Source of the DNA: Pisciglobus halotolerans
GTDB taxonomy: Bacteria > Bacillota > Bacilli > Lactobacillales > Carnobacteriaceae
Direction: 5' to 3'
Assembly: GCF_900113675.1 (NCBI RefSeq)
Contig: NZ_FOQE01000003.1
Span: forward strand, 1-43,134
DNA: 43,134 nt
Position numbers and translations under genes: made by a program
The notes under the pieces: generated by a model
Told to the model about the DNA's origin: nothing
Databases searched by the model: none
The model's input: only the letters and a program-made list of their open reading frames with translations
Shown: piece after piece, positions 1 through 7,589 of the stretch
Layout of the letters: every line of letters begins with the position of its first letter
Position numbering within the stretch: position 1 is the stretch's first letter

Positions 1-5
1 TAAAG

Positions 6-1025
6 ATGAAAAAGCAGCATAAAATAAAAAAGCCAAAGCGATGTAATCGCTCTGACTTTTTTGACCCACCAACACTACTTGTCAAAGAGCCGAAAGAAAT
101 GAAACCGCAACAATTAGAAGAACTAGAAAAAATGGCCTCAGATTATGAAGTGATTAAGGGTTGGGACAATGAGTCTGACTTTCCAACAGAAAAGATCGAT
201 ATTTTGTATGGATGGGACAAAGAGAAAGGGCAAACGCTTCTTGAGGATGAAAAGAGTCAGCTTAAATGGATCCAAATGCCATCTGCTGGCGTAGATTACA
301 TGAATTTAGACTTGCTAGCTGAAAAAGACATTCGCTTAACAACAGCCAGCGGTATACATAGCGTTCCCATTTCAGAATCTGTGCTGGGCATGTTGCTGGC
401 TTATGTGAGAGGCATCCAACAATCGATTCGACAACAAACAGAAAAACAGTGGGAAGAGCCTACTGGGATGGAAGAGCTGAACAATAAGACGATCATGATC
501 GTTGGAACAGGTCACATCGGCAAAGAAGTCGGTCGTTTAGCTAAAGCTTTTAATATGAAAACGATCGGTATCAACCGTAGCGGCAGAAATGTAGAAACGA
601 TGGATGAAATCTATCAACAAAAAGATTTGATCGATCACGTTGATGAAGCAGATGTCCTTGTCAATATTTTGCCCTTGACTGACGAAACCAAACATTTCTT
701 TGATCAAAAGATTTTCTCTAAAATGAAAGAGGGATCGCTATTTATCAATGTGGGACGCGGACCTTCTGTGAAAACAGAAGATTTGATCGCAGCACTTCAA
801 AATGGGCCGGTGGCTTTTGCTGGGCTGGATGTATTTGATGAAGAACCTTTGCCGAAAGAAAGCCCACTTTGGGAAATGGAAAATGTGCTGATCACGCCGC
901 ACATTTCTGGGATAGCAGAGCACTACAAAACGCGTCTATTTACGATCTTCAAAGAAAACCTCCAAGCATATTTGGAAGGTGAAGCATTACCAAGAAACCT
1001 AGTCGATTATAATAAGAGTTATTAA
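6..1025 (+). CDS. D-isomer-specific 2-hydroxyacid dehydrogenase family protein
   Basis: NAD-dependent reduction of a 2-keto acid (or the reverse), cytosolic; the exact substrate cannot be told. The Rossmann dinucleotide motif GTGHIGKEVGRL lies near residues 167-178. The family's catalytic set is visible as Arg in NVGRG, Glu in FDEEPLP and His in TPHISG. At 339 aa it is slightly long for the family. The extra length is all N-terminal: the first ~20 residues are lysine/arginine rich and are encoded by a terminator-like hairpin (26-62), while the conserved fold seems to start near TLLVKEPKEM. The only other in-frame ATG, at 99, would remove the first beta strand. The 5' end may therefore be rearranged, and the start is uncertain. 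No ribosome binding site can be judged because the window begins five bases upstream. Confidence 0.82.
   Translation: MKKQHKIKKPKRCNRSDFFDPPTLLVKEPKEMKPQQLEELEKMASDYEVIKGWDNESDFPTEKIDILYGWDKEKGQTLLEDEKSQLKWIQMPSAGVDYMNLDLLAEKDIRLTTASGIHSVPISESVLGMLLAYVRGIQQSIRQQTEKQWEEPTGMEELNNKTIMIVGTGHIGKEVGRLAKAFNMKTIGINRSGRNVETMDEIYQQKDLIDHVDEADVLVNILPLTDETKHFFDQKIFSKMKEGSLFINVGRGPSVKTEDLIAALQNGPVAFAGLDVFDEEPLPKESPLWEMENVLITPHISGIAEHYKTRLFTIFKENLQAYLEGEALPRNLVDYNKSY
26..62. terminator. Terminator-like hairpin inside the predicted 5' end of the dehydrogenase
   Basis: An 11-bp imperfect stem (GCCAAAGCGAT pairing with ATCGCTCTGAC, two mismatches) closes a 3-nt loop. It is flanked by A6 on the left and T6 on the right, so it could terminate in either direction. 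It probably ends a gene lying left of the window. Its overlap with the predicted coding start is the odd point. Confidence 0.55.
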
Positions 1026-1139
1026 AATACTTTTTGAGAGAACCAGTTAAGACAGCTGCGTTCTCTTCTTGGTGCTGCTGAAAGGTTTGCGATGATCGTA
1101 AGAAAATGAAATGAGTGATCGGGAAAGAAGGGAAGACGA

Positions 1140-1817
1140 ATGAATGCTGTATTTATGGTGCGATTGATTTTAGCTGCCATCTTGGGAGGAATGATCGGTA
1201 TCGACCGAGAAATGCGTGCAAAAGAAGCAGGCATTCGAACACACTTCCTTGTTTCGCTGGGAAGTGCTTTAGTCATGATCATCTCCCAACATGGTTTTAA
1301 TGATGTGATCAATTTGCCTGGATACGAATTAGACCCAGCGCGTGTAGCGGCTCAAGTCGTCAGCGGCATTGGGTTTATTGGAGCAGGTATGATCATTATT
1401 CAACAAAAATCAGTCAGAGGACTGAACAGTGCGGCCGGTATCTGGACAACAGCTGGTATCGGGTTGACAGTAGGCGGAGGTCTGTATGCGGTCAGTATCG
1501 CAGCGACCATTTTAACGCTAGTTGCCTTTGAGTTGTCCACGTTTATTTTTAAGAAATTTGGAACGGAAACAGTTAGCTTCAGCGTTTCCGCATCAAATGA
1601 AAAAGAGTTGGAGCATGTTTTTGAACTGTTGCAAAAGAAAAGGCGGTACTTAATGAAATACGAATTGGGGCATGGGAAAGAAGATGGAGAAAAAGTATAC
1701 TACGCTACTTATCTTGTCCGTTCGCAAACTGCCAAAGAAGAAGGAACCTTGATAGATGAGATCAAGTCTATCCCTACCATTAAAATCAAAAAAGGCGATC
1801 ACACTGCTGACAACTGA
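1140..1817 (+). CDS. MgtC/SapB family membrane protein
   Basis: Integral membrane protein of the MgtC/SapB family, 225 aa. The N-terminal ~130 residues hold several hydrophobic segments with family signatures: GGMIGIDREMRAKEAGIRTH, the P-A-R-V-A-A-Q-V-V-S-G-I-G-F-I-GAG stretch and the SAAGIWTTAGIGL stretch. A soluble C-terminal domain of ~90 residues follows (residues ~135-225, lysine/glutamate rich). MgtC proteins are linked to growth in low magnesium and to ATP synthase or phosphate control in some bacteria; the role here is inferred only from family. The ATG at 1140 is preceded by a GAAGGGAAG ribosome binding site. It stands alone between the dehydrogenase and an ABC operon. Confidence 0.88.
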   Translation: MNAVFMVRLILAAILGGMIGIDREMRAKEAGIRTHFLVSLGSALVMIISQHGFNDVINLPGYELDPARVAAQVVSGIGFIGAGMIIIQQKSVRGLNSAAGIWTTAGIGLTVGGGLYAVSIAATILTLVAFELSTFIFKKFGTETVSFSVSASNEKELEHVFELLQKKRRYLMKYELGHGKEDGEKVYYATYLVRSQTAKEEGTLIDEIKSIPTIKIKKGDHTADN

Positions 1818-1973
1818 AAAGATAGATGTGGATAAGGTGCAAGTCATAAAAGATCTATCAAATTTCCCCCCCCAAAAAACAAAATTGTTTGTCTACTCAG
1901 TAAGCAAACAGCTTATTCTCGCGTTTTTGGAAGCAATGAACGCCTAAACTGAAAAGGGATTTGTCTGCAAACA

Positions 1974-2002
1974 TTGACTGTTTTTTACTCGGTTGCTACC
2001 CT
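1974..2002 (+). promoter_or_regulatory. Predicted sigma-A promoter of the amino-acid ABC operon
   Basis: -35 TTGACT at 1974-1979 and -10 TACCCT at 1997-2002, with a 17-nt spacer, 42 bases before the GTG start. The -35 is near consensus and the -10 is weak. Confidence 0.45.
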
Positions 2003-2043
2003 AATGAGGTGCACAGAAAAGAAGAGTAGAGGATGAAAATAAA

Positions 2044-2910
2044 GTGTTAAAAAAATGGACAGGTTTGTTTTTGGCGATGGGTTTGTTGCTTTTATCAGGT
2101 TGCGAAACTGCGAAGACAGGTTCTTCTGCTGATTCTGAAAAAAGCGTAGAACAGACAAAATTGGAAAAAGTGAAAGAAGCGGGTGTGCTGAAAGTCGCAA
2201 CTTCTGGCACCTTATTTCCTAGTTCCTATCATGACGAAAAAACGAATGAATTAACGGGTTATGAAACAGAAGTACTGCGCGAAATCGCAGAACGTTTAGG
2301 AGTAGAGATCGAATTTGACGAGATGGGATTTGATGGAATTTTAACGGCTGTTTTGAATGGTACAGCAGACGTGGCAGCCGGGATCGATATCACTGAAGAC
2401 CGACAAGAAAAATTTTACTTTTCTGACCCGACCAAGTATACAGTCGGAGGGATCGTTGTCCGCGAATCAGATGATTCAGGGATTCAAAAACTGGAAGATG
2501 TAAAAGGAAAGAAAGCTGGAGGCGCAGCAACTTCGATTTGGTCAGACATGGCGACAACATTAGGTGCTGAAGTTGTCCCTTACGATAATGCAACCAATGA
2601 TGTTTACTTCAGAGACATTGCCAGCGGACGGATCGATATCGTGATGCATGATTACTTCCTTTCTTCGTCTGCAGTTCAAAAGTTTTCTGAATTAGGAGTG
2701 AAAATGTCGGATGTTCAATATAATCCTACTACTTCAGGCATGATTTTCAGCAAAGAAGACACTTCTTTAAGAGATGAGATCAATAAAATCTTAAAAGAAT
2801 TGAAAGAGGAACAGATTCTATCTGATGTTTCAAAAGAATTTTACAATGGACAGGACATTACTAAGCCAGTAGAAGGTTTTGAAGATTTGCCTGTCATCGA
2901 AGTAGAATAG
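2044..2910 (+). CDS. Amino-acid ABC transporter substrate-binding lipoprotein
   Basis: Extracellular receptor of a polar amino-acid importer (SBP family 3), 288 aa. It has a lipoprotein signal: K3-K4, a hydrophobic core, then lipobox LLSGC with the lipidated cysteine at residue 20. The bilobed domain starts at LKVATSGTLFPSSYHDEKTN and includes the family's GYETEVLREIAERLG and AAGIDITEDRQEKFYFSDP motifs. The start is GTG at 2044, fitting the hydrophobic leader. The next gene, a permease, starts 12 bases after the stop, so they form one operon. No ATPase gene follows; one encoded elsewhere must energise the system, or the GlnQ-like ATPase at 20525 may be shared. Confidence 0.92.
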   Translation: MLKKWTGLFLAMGLLLLSGCETAKTGSSADSEKSVEQTKLEKVKEAGVLKVATSGTLFPSSYHDEKTNELTGYETEVLREIAERLGVEIEFDEMGFDGILTAVLNGTADVAAGIDITEDRQEKFYFSDPTKYTVGGIVVRESDDSGIQKLEDVKGKKAGGAATSIWSDMATTLGAEVVPYDNATNDVYFRDIASGRIDIVMHDYFLSSSAVQKFSELGVKMSDVQYNPTTSGMIFSKEDTSLRDEINKILKELKEEQILSDVSKEFYNGQDITKPVEGFEDLPVIEVE

Positions 2911-2922
2911 GAGCGAAAAAGT

Positions 2923-3606
2923 ATGCTTGGAAATATTGATTGGCATCTCATTTTCAATCCTACGCTAGCTCTTGACAGCCTGCCTTACGTCTTAAAAGGC
3001 ATCCCGTATACATTAGGAATCGCAGTCTTGAGTGTTTTGTTTGGAACGTTGATTGGATTTGTGTTAGCTGTTATGCGGATGTCGCCTATTAAAATTTTAG
3101 AATTACTCGCGCGAACTTACATCTCTTTTATGCGGGGAACGCCAACGTTGGTCTTTTTATTTCTGTTATATTTTGGTTTTCCATTTATCGGGGTCCAGTT
3201 TAAAGCAGAAGTAGCTGCAGTGATCGGCTTTAGTCTCAGTTCAGCAGCCTACATCGCTGAAATTATTCGTTCAGCTCTGTCATCCGTTGATGATGGACAG
3301 TGGGAAGCTGCTTATGCATTAGGATTGAAGTGGAACTTTATCATGCGGAAAATCATTGTTCCTCAAGCATTTCGAATCGCTATTCCACCGATGAGCAATG
3401 TCTTGCTAGATGTGATCAAAGGAACATCACTTGCTGCCATGATCACTGTACCGGAGATTTTCCAAAACGCAAAAATTGTTGGCGGAAGAGAATACGATTA
3501 TATGACGATGTATATCTTAGTGGCATTGGTTTATTGGGCCATCTGCAGTTCATTTACTGTACTGCAAAACCACCTTGAAAAAAAAGCGAGAGTCTATACA
3601 GAATAA
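2923..3606 (+). CDS. Amino-acid ABC transporter permease (HisM/GlnP type)
   Basis: Membrane channel subunit, 227 aa, with about five transmembrane helices. The N-terminal part carries the family signature (YVLKGIPYTLGIAVLSV). The EAA loop that contacts the ATPase is visible as DGQWEAAYALGLKWNFIMRK followed by IIVPQAFRIAIPP. The ATG is preceded by GGAGCGAAAAAGT. It is cotranscribed with the receptor gene 12 bases upstream. A strong terminator lies 33 bases downstream, so the operon ends here as receptor plus permease only. Confidence 0.93.
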   Translation: MLGNIDWHLIFNPTLALDSLPYVLKGIPYTLGIAVLSVLFGTLIGFVLAVMRMSPIKILELLARTYISFMRGTPTLVFLFLLYFGFPFIGVQFKAEVAAVIGFSLSSAAYIAEIIRSALSSVDDGQWEAAYALGLKWNFIMRKIIVPQAFRIAIPPMSNVLLDVIKGTSLAAMITVPEIFQNAKIVGGREYDYMTMYILVALVYWAICSSFTVLQNHLEKKARVYTE

Positions 3607-3638
3607 TGAATAGAAAGCAAATTTGAAGCACAAATACG

Positions 3639-3691
3639 AAAGAGAACTTCACGATTGAGCAAAAAATGTTCAATTGTTAGGTTCTCTTTTT
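3639..3691 (+). terminator. Intrinsic terminator of the amino-acid ABC operon
   Basis: Outer stem AAAGAGAAC/GTTCTCTTT and inner stem ATTGA/TCAAT, followed by a T-run (TTTTT). It lies just after the permease stop codon. Confidence 0.8.
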
Positions 3692-3704
3692 GAATGCCGC
3701 TCGA

Positions 3705-3742
3705 GTGAATTTGCGAAATACGCCTCTATTTTACAAATTCAC
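3705..3742 (+). promoter_or_regulatory. Inverted repeat in the brnQ leader region
   Basis: Perfect 9-bp arms GTGAATTTG (3705-3713) and CAAATTCAC (3734-3742) lie 150 bases before brnQ. No T-tract follows, so it is not a terminator; it could be an operator or leader hairpin. I see no T-box sequence in this ~200-base leader. Confidence 0.35.
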
Positions 3743-3894
3743 AAGCCGTTAAAAGCTTGAGCAAGCAAGAGAAAACCTTATATGATCCATCTAGAAAGGA
3801 AATAACAGAATTTTCTGAATTTTTAACTGGTCAGGCGGCAGAAAAAAAGTTATTATAGGAAAAACAGGAAAAAGCATTGGAGGCTAAAAAAAGA

Positions 3895-5253
3895 ATGCAA
3901 GAGAGTAAAAAATTATCCCTATCTTCTTATTTAATGGTAGGATCGCTGTTGTTTGGCTTATTTTTTGGAGCGGGGAACTTGATTTTTCCTGTACATATGG
4001 GACAGCTTGCAGGTACAAATGTTGGGGCAGCTACGATCGGCTTTTTGATCACAGCGACAGGGCTGCCCTTCTTAGGAGTCGTTGCCTTAGCGATGACCAA
4101 TAGCAGCAGCCTATTTCAATTGGCAAGCCGCGTTCATCCGATCTATGCCTATTTGATGACCATTGCATTGTATTTAACGATTGGTCCATTTTTTGCGACC
4201 CCGCGTTTGGGTACGACATCTTTTGAGGTAGGTTTTGCGCAACACATTCCTGAGCGATTCCAAACAGTGGGACTAGCCGTTTTTACGATTACTTTTTTCA
4301 GTGTTGCTTTGCTGTTGTCGCTGAAACCGACGAAAATCTTAGTCTATGTTGGGAAAGTGCTGAATCCTTTGTTCCTACTTTTTCTAGGATTACTGATCCT
4401 TTTTGCTTTTTTCAAGCCCATGGGTAGTGTGGCAAATGAAATGCCAGATCCATCTTATGTTTCAGGAGCTTTTAACAATGGTTTTTTAGAAGGATATAAT
4501 ACAATGGACGCTTTGGCATCGCTGGCATTTGGAGTGATCGTAGTCCAAACGATCAAAGGACTAGGTGTAACGAAACCAGCGGATATTGCCAAAGATACTA
4601 TAAAAGCAGGCTTTATCAGTGTGGTGCTGATGGCGATCATTTATGCCTGTTTAGCTTATATTGGAACGATGAGCACCGGAACATTTGCCGTGTCAGAAAA
4701 CGGTGGGATCGCTTTAGCGCAAATCGCTCATCATTACTTCGGCGGTTTCGGCAGTTTCTTATTAGCGATTATCGTGACTTTGGCTTGCTTAAAAACTGCT
4801 ATTGGCTTGATTACGGCGGGGGCTGAGACTTTTTATCAACTCTTTCCGCACTCATTCAGCTATCGGACCTATGTCGTTTTGTTTAGTGCCGTTTCCTGCC
4901 TAGCTGCTAACGTAGGATTAACCAATATCATAGCTTATTCCTTACCGGTATTAATGTTTTTGTATCCATTAGCGATTGTATTGATCCTCATGGCCATTTT
5001 ATCGCCTTTATTCAAGAACCGGCAGATCGTTTACGTTACAACGACAATGTTTACGTTACTTGTCAGTGCGGCAGATTTCCTTCATTATTTGCCAAGCTTT
5101 ATCAGCGAACAAGATTGGGCACAAAAGGTTTTGGCTTTTTACAGCCGTTACGTTCCTTTGTTTGACATCGGCATGGGATGGCTTATTCCAAGTCTAATCG
5201 GCTTTATTTTAGGCTGGTTGCTAAGCCTTTTGGTCAAAAAGAAACCCTCATAA
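3895..5253 (+). CDS. brnQ: Branched-chain amino acid transport carrier BrnQ (LIVCS family)
   Basis: Na+- or H+-coupled uptake of leucine, isoleucine and valine across the cytoplasmic membrane. It has 452 aa and about 12 hydrophobic segments. Family signatures include SLLFGLFFGAGNLIFPVHMG near the N-terminus and the F-G-V-I-V-V-Q-T-I-K-G-LG stretch in the middle. The chosen start is ATG at 3895 because GGAGG (3879-3883) sits 11 bases before it. An upstream in-frame TTG at 3877 overlaps that ribosome binding site and is unlikely. The gene is monocistronic, with the deoxyribosyltransferase gene convergent downstream and a shared bidirectional terminator at 5521. Confidence 0.93.
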   Translation: MQESKKLSLSSYLMVGSLLFGLFFGAGNLIFPVHMGQLAGTNVGAATIGFLITATGLPFLGVVALAMTNSSSLFQLASRVHPIYAYLMTIALYLTIGPFFATPRLGTTSFEVGFAQHIPERFQTVGLAVFTITFFSVALLLSLKPTKILVYVGKVLNPLFLLFLGLLILFAFFKPMGSVANEMPDPSYVSGAFNNGFLEGYNTMDALASLAFGVIVVQTIKGLGVTKPADIAKDTIKAGFISVVLMAIIYACLAYIGTMSTGTFAVSENGGIALAQIAHHYFGGFGSFLLAIIVTLACLKTAIGLITAGAETFYQLFPHSFSYRTYVVLFSAVSCLAANVGLTNIIAYSLPVLMFLYPLAIVLILMAILSPLFKNRQIVYVTTTMFTLLVSAADFLHYLPSFISEQDWAQKVLAFYSRYVPLFDIGMGWLIPSLIGFILGWLLSLLVKKKPS

Positions 5254-5520
5254 TGGAAGTCGAGAACTATTTCCCGGTTTTTTTGTTGCTGCAGCTGCCA
5301 GTTCAGCATTCCTTGCGAATGGATGGGGTTGAAACAATGATTTAACCTAAATTTCATTTTTATTTCGTTTAAAGAGGCCTTGTTTCTACCTAGCCGACGT
5401 TGAATAGTTTCTTCATGGCATCAGGTAGGCATTTGGCAACAAGCAAAGCGGTCACGAGCACCTACTTGATCCTCAGCTAAAATCTTGTGACTAAGCGAAG
5501 GATGAATGAAATCATGGCCT
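5254..5520. other. Intergenic stretch between brnQ and the convergent ndt-like gene
   Basis: I see no gene in it. There are weak complementary segments, TTGTTtCTACCT near 5381-5392 against AGGTAG near 5425-5430 and AACAA near 5439, which could fold into a loose stem. The function is unknown and the structure is not convincing. Confidence 0.35.
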
Positions 5521-5575
5521 AAACAAAAACCTCATTTCAATGAAAAAAGGTTGAAATGAGGTTTTTGTTTATTTT
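5521..5575. terminator. Bidirectional terminator between brnQ and the deoxyribosyltransferase gene
   Basis: A 19-bp perfect stem (AAACAAAAACCTCATTTCA with its complement) closes an ATGAAAAAAGG-type loop. T-rich tails lie on both strands. Confidence 0.88.
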
Positions 5576-5632
5576 TTGACTTATTTGTTGCCTGTTTGAA
5601 AAGACAAAACTGACAGAAATGTAACAATCATA

Positions 5633-6109
5633 TTACAAGTATGACTGAATAGCTTGAATCATTTCTTTTGAGGTATTATAAACTTGCCCATTCATTTTAA
5701 TCAAACCGACTGTATAAAGGTTGACATAGGCAAATTGTGATTCTGCTGTGCTTTGTAAGGCTTCCAGCTTTTGTTTATTGGTTGCACCTTGTTGGCGTGA
5801 ATCCGTAAACAATCCAATGATCGGAATACCAGCTTGATAGGCCACACCAATTTCAGAAGCGACGCCAGCATCGATCGTGACACCGTCTAAAACGGCAATC
5901 ATGATGTCGCTTGAAAGTAGAGCTTCAGTATCATATTTAGCAATGGCAATAGAATCCGCATAGCTTTCCTTATCGTTGATTTCTCCTTGTTCTTGAGGGG
6001 AGTAGACGGTCAATTCTGGATATTCTTCACGAATTTTTTTGACTAGAAAATCATTATACGTGTATTCCATTTCAGAAAAGATCGGACTTGCATAATAAAG
6101 TTTTTTCAT
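5633..6109 (-). CDS. Nucleoside 2-deoxyribosyltransferase
   Basis: Transfers 2-deoxyribose between purine/pyrimidine bases in nucleoside salvage, cytosolic; 158 aa, the usual length. The N-terminal strand MKKLYYASPIFSEMEY and the core LDGVTIDAGVASEIGVAYQAG fit the family. Glu86, in A-S-E-I-G, corresponds to the catalytic nucleophile, and Asp75 and Asp80 lie in the active-site loop. The start is ATG at 6109, preceded by AAAGGAGG. It is a single gene on the minus strand, convergent with brnQ and divergent from the 3D-domain protein. Its promoter sits inside a TGTTACA/TGTAACA inverted repeat (6132-6171). Confidence 0.92.
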   Translation of the reverse strand: MKKLYYASPIFSEMEYTYNDFLVKKIREEYPELTVYSPQEQGEINDKESYADSIAIAKYDTEALLSSDIMIAVLDGVTIDAGVASEIGVAYQAGIPIIGLFTDSRQQGATNKQKLEALQSTAESQFAYVNLYTVGLIKMNGQVYNTSKEMIQAIQSYL

Positions 6110-6143
6110 TATTTTTTCCTCCTTTAACTAATGTTACAAAACC

Positions 6144-6171
6144 ATTATACATTAAAAACATACTGTAACAA
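6144..6171 (-). promoter_or_regulatory. Predicted promoter of the deoxyribosyltransferase gene
   Basis: On the minus strand, -35 TTGTTA (6171-6166) and -10 TATAAT (6149-6144) are 16 nt apart. The arms TGTTACA (6132-6138) and TGTAACA (6164-6170) flank the -10, a possible operator. Confidence 0.5.
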
Positions 6172-6276
6172 AAAGTAAAGGATAAGAAACATACAAAAGA
6201 GATTTATTGGTTATAATAAGTAGGCAGTTAAGAAAAAAAGGGTATTAAATAAAAAAAGAACAGAAGGGCGTTGTTT

Positions 6277-7464
6277 ATGAAAAAGAGGAAACTGGTTGCT
6301 AGCTTGCTGACAGGATTTTTGATTTTTACAGCTATGCCAGTGAATGGTTCAGCAGCAACATTAGATGAAATCAAATCACAACAACAATCTAAAGAAAAAG
6401 AAATGGCAGATTTGGATTACCAAATCAATCGGACACTAGTAGAAGTAAATGACAAAAATGAAGAACTAACAGCCTTGCAAGGGAAAATCACAGATTTAGA
6501 AAGCACGATCAAACAAACAGGCGAAGAGATCACAGAACAAAAACAAGTTGTAGAAGAACGTGTAGAACAAGCAAAGAACCGCTTGAAATCCATTCAAACA
6601 ACTGAAGTGAATCAAAACACTGTTTTAGCTTTAATGGAATCTGAAAGTTTAACAGACTTCTTCAACCGGGCATATGTATTGATGACACTTCAATCAGCCG
6701 GTAATGAACAAGTTGATGTGGCTAAGGAAGAAGCAGACAAATTATTGGCTTTAGAAGAAAAACAAAAAGCAGATAAAACAGCTTTGGAAAAAGAAACAAC
6801 AGCTGCTGCTCAACAAAAAGAAGCTTTAGACAAACAAGTGGCTGGTTTGCAAAAAACAATGGATGAAAACCAAGCCTTGTTAAATGAATTAGACAAACAA
6901 AGAGCAACAGAAGAAAAACGTATTGCTGATGCAAAAGCAGCTGCTGAAAAAGCGGCACAAGAAAAGGCAGCCGCTGAAAAAGCCAAACAAGAAAAAGTAG
7001 TGGCACAACAAGTCAGCAAGAAAGAAAAACAACAAGCTGAGCCTGCTAAACAAGAAACTAAAGTAGCTGCTAAAGAAGAAAAAGAAACAACATCTTCTTC
7101 AACGCCAGCTAAAAAGGAAAAACCTCAAGCAACTGAAAAAGCTAAAGAAGAAACAGATAAGAAGGAATCTTCTTCTTCAGCAAAAACAATCGTTGTTTCT
7201 GCTACAGGTTATTCAACCAAAGAAGCAGGGTTGAGTACACACACAGCTACAGGCATTGACTTAACGAAAAACCCACGCGTGATCGCTGTTGACCCTAGTG
7301 TTATTCCATTAGGTTCAAAAGTTGAGATCCCAGGTTATGGCGTAGCGATTGCTGGAGATACAGGCGGCGCGATCAAAGGAAACAGAATTGACGTGCATTT
7401 CCCAACTGTTCAACAAGCGATGAACTGGGGAAGAAAAACGGTAACCATCAAAATATTGAATTAA
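6277..7464 (+). CDS. Secreted coiled-coil protein with C-terminal 3D (Asp-Asp-Asp) domain
   Basis: Exported protein of 395 aa, probably a peptidoglycan-active enzyme at the wall. A signal peptide MKKRKLVASLLTGFLIFTAM leads to a cleavage region near NGSAA (about residues 24-29). Residues ~30-210 form a long PcsB/SagA-like coiled coil (repeated EKEMADLDYQIN-type heptads). A low-complexity Ala/Lys/Glu linker follows (about 210-305). The last ~90 residues are a 3D domain, with IAVDPSVIPLGSKV, AGDTGGAIKGNRIDVHF and the conserved aspartates; 3D domains resemble the MltA lytic transglycosylase core. ATG at 6277 is chosen because AGAAGGG lies eight bases upstream; the in-frame TTG at 6271 is too close to it. 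Confidence 0.88.
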   Translation: MKKRKLVASLLTGFLIFTAMPVNGSAATLDEIKSQQQSKEKEMADLDYQINRTLVEVNDKNEELTALQGKITDLESTIKQTGEEITEQKQVVEERVEQAKNRLKSIQTTEVNQNTVLALMESESLTDFFNRAYVLMTLQSAGNEQVDVAKEEADKLLALEEKQKADKTALEKETTAAAQQKEALDKQVAGLQKTMDENQALLNELDKQRATEEKRIADAKAAAEKAAQEKAAAEKAKQEKVVAQQVSKKEKQQAEPAKQETKVAAKEEKETTSSSTPAKKEKPQATEKAKEETDKKESSSSAKTIVVSATGYSTKEAGLSTHTATGIDLTKNPRVIAVDPSVIPLGSKVEIPGYGVAIAGDTGGAIKGNRIDVHFPTVQQAMNWGRKTVTIKILN

Positions 7465-7476
7465 AGAGCAAAAGCT

Positions 7477-7511
7477 AAAAGCGACGGGAAAAGTCTATTT
7501 CCGTCGCTTTT
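7477..7511. terminator. Terminator after the 3D-domain gene
   Basis: Perfect stem AAAAGCGACGG (7477-7487) with CCGTCGCTTTT (7501-7511), loop of 13 nt, ending in TTTTG. Confidence 0.85.
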
Positions 7512-7519
7512 GCGTGCTG

Positions 7520-7548
7520 TGGACGAATAAGCTGGAAGAGTCTATAAT
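7520..7548 (+). promoter_or_regulatory. Predicted uvrC promoter
   Basis: -35 TGGACG at 7520-7525 and consensus -10 TATAAT at 7543-7548, spacer 17 nt, 41 bases before the uvrC ATG. Confidence 0.55.
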
Positions 7549-7589
7549 AGAGACAATATCGAGTTAAAAATCAAAAGGATTGAGAAAAA

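Noticed and set aside
1866-1879. C8 followed by A6 homopolymer
   Set aside because: It lies between genes without an open reading across it; phase variation has nothing to act on, and it may be a read artefact.
3692-3894. T-box or other amino-acid riboswitch before brnQ
   Set aside because: No T-box bulge sequence, specifier loop or terminator/antiterminator pair is visible; only one inverted repeat.
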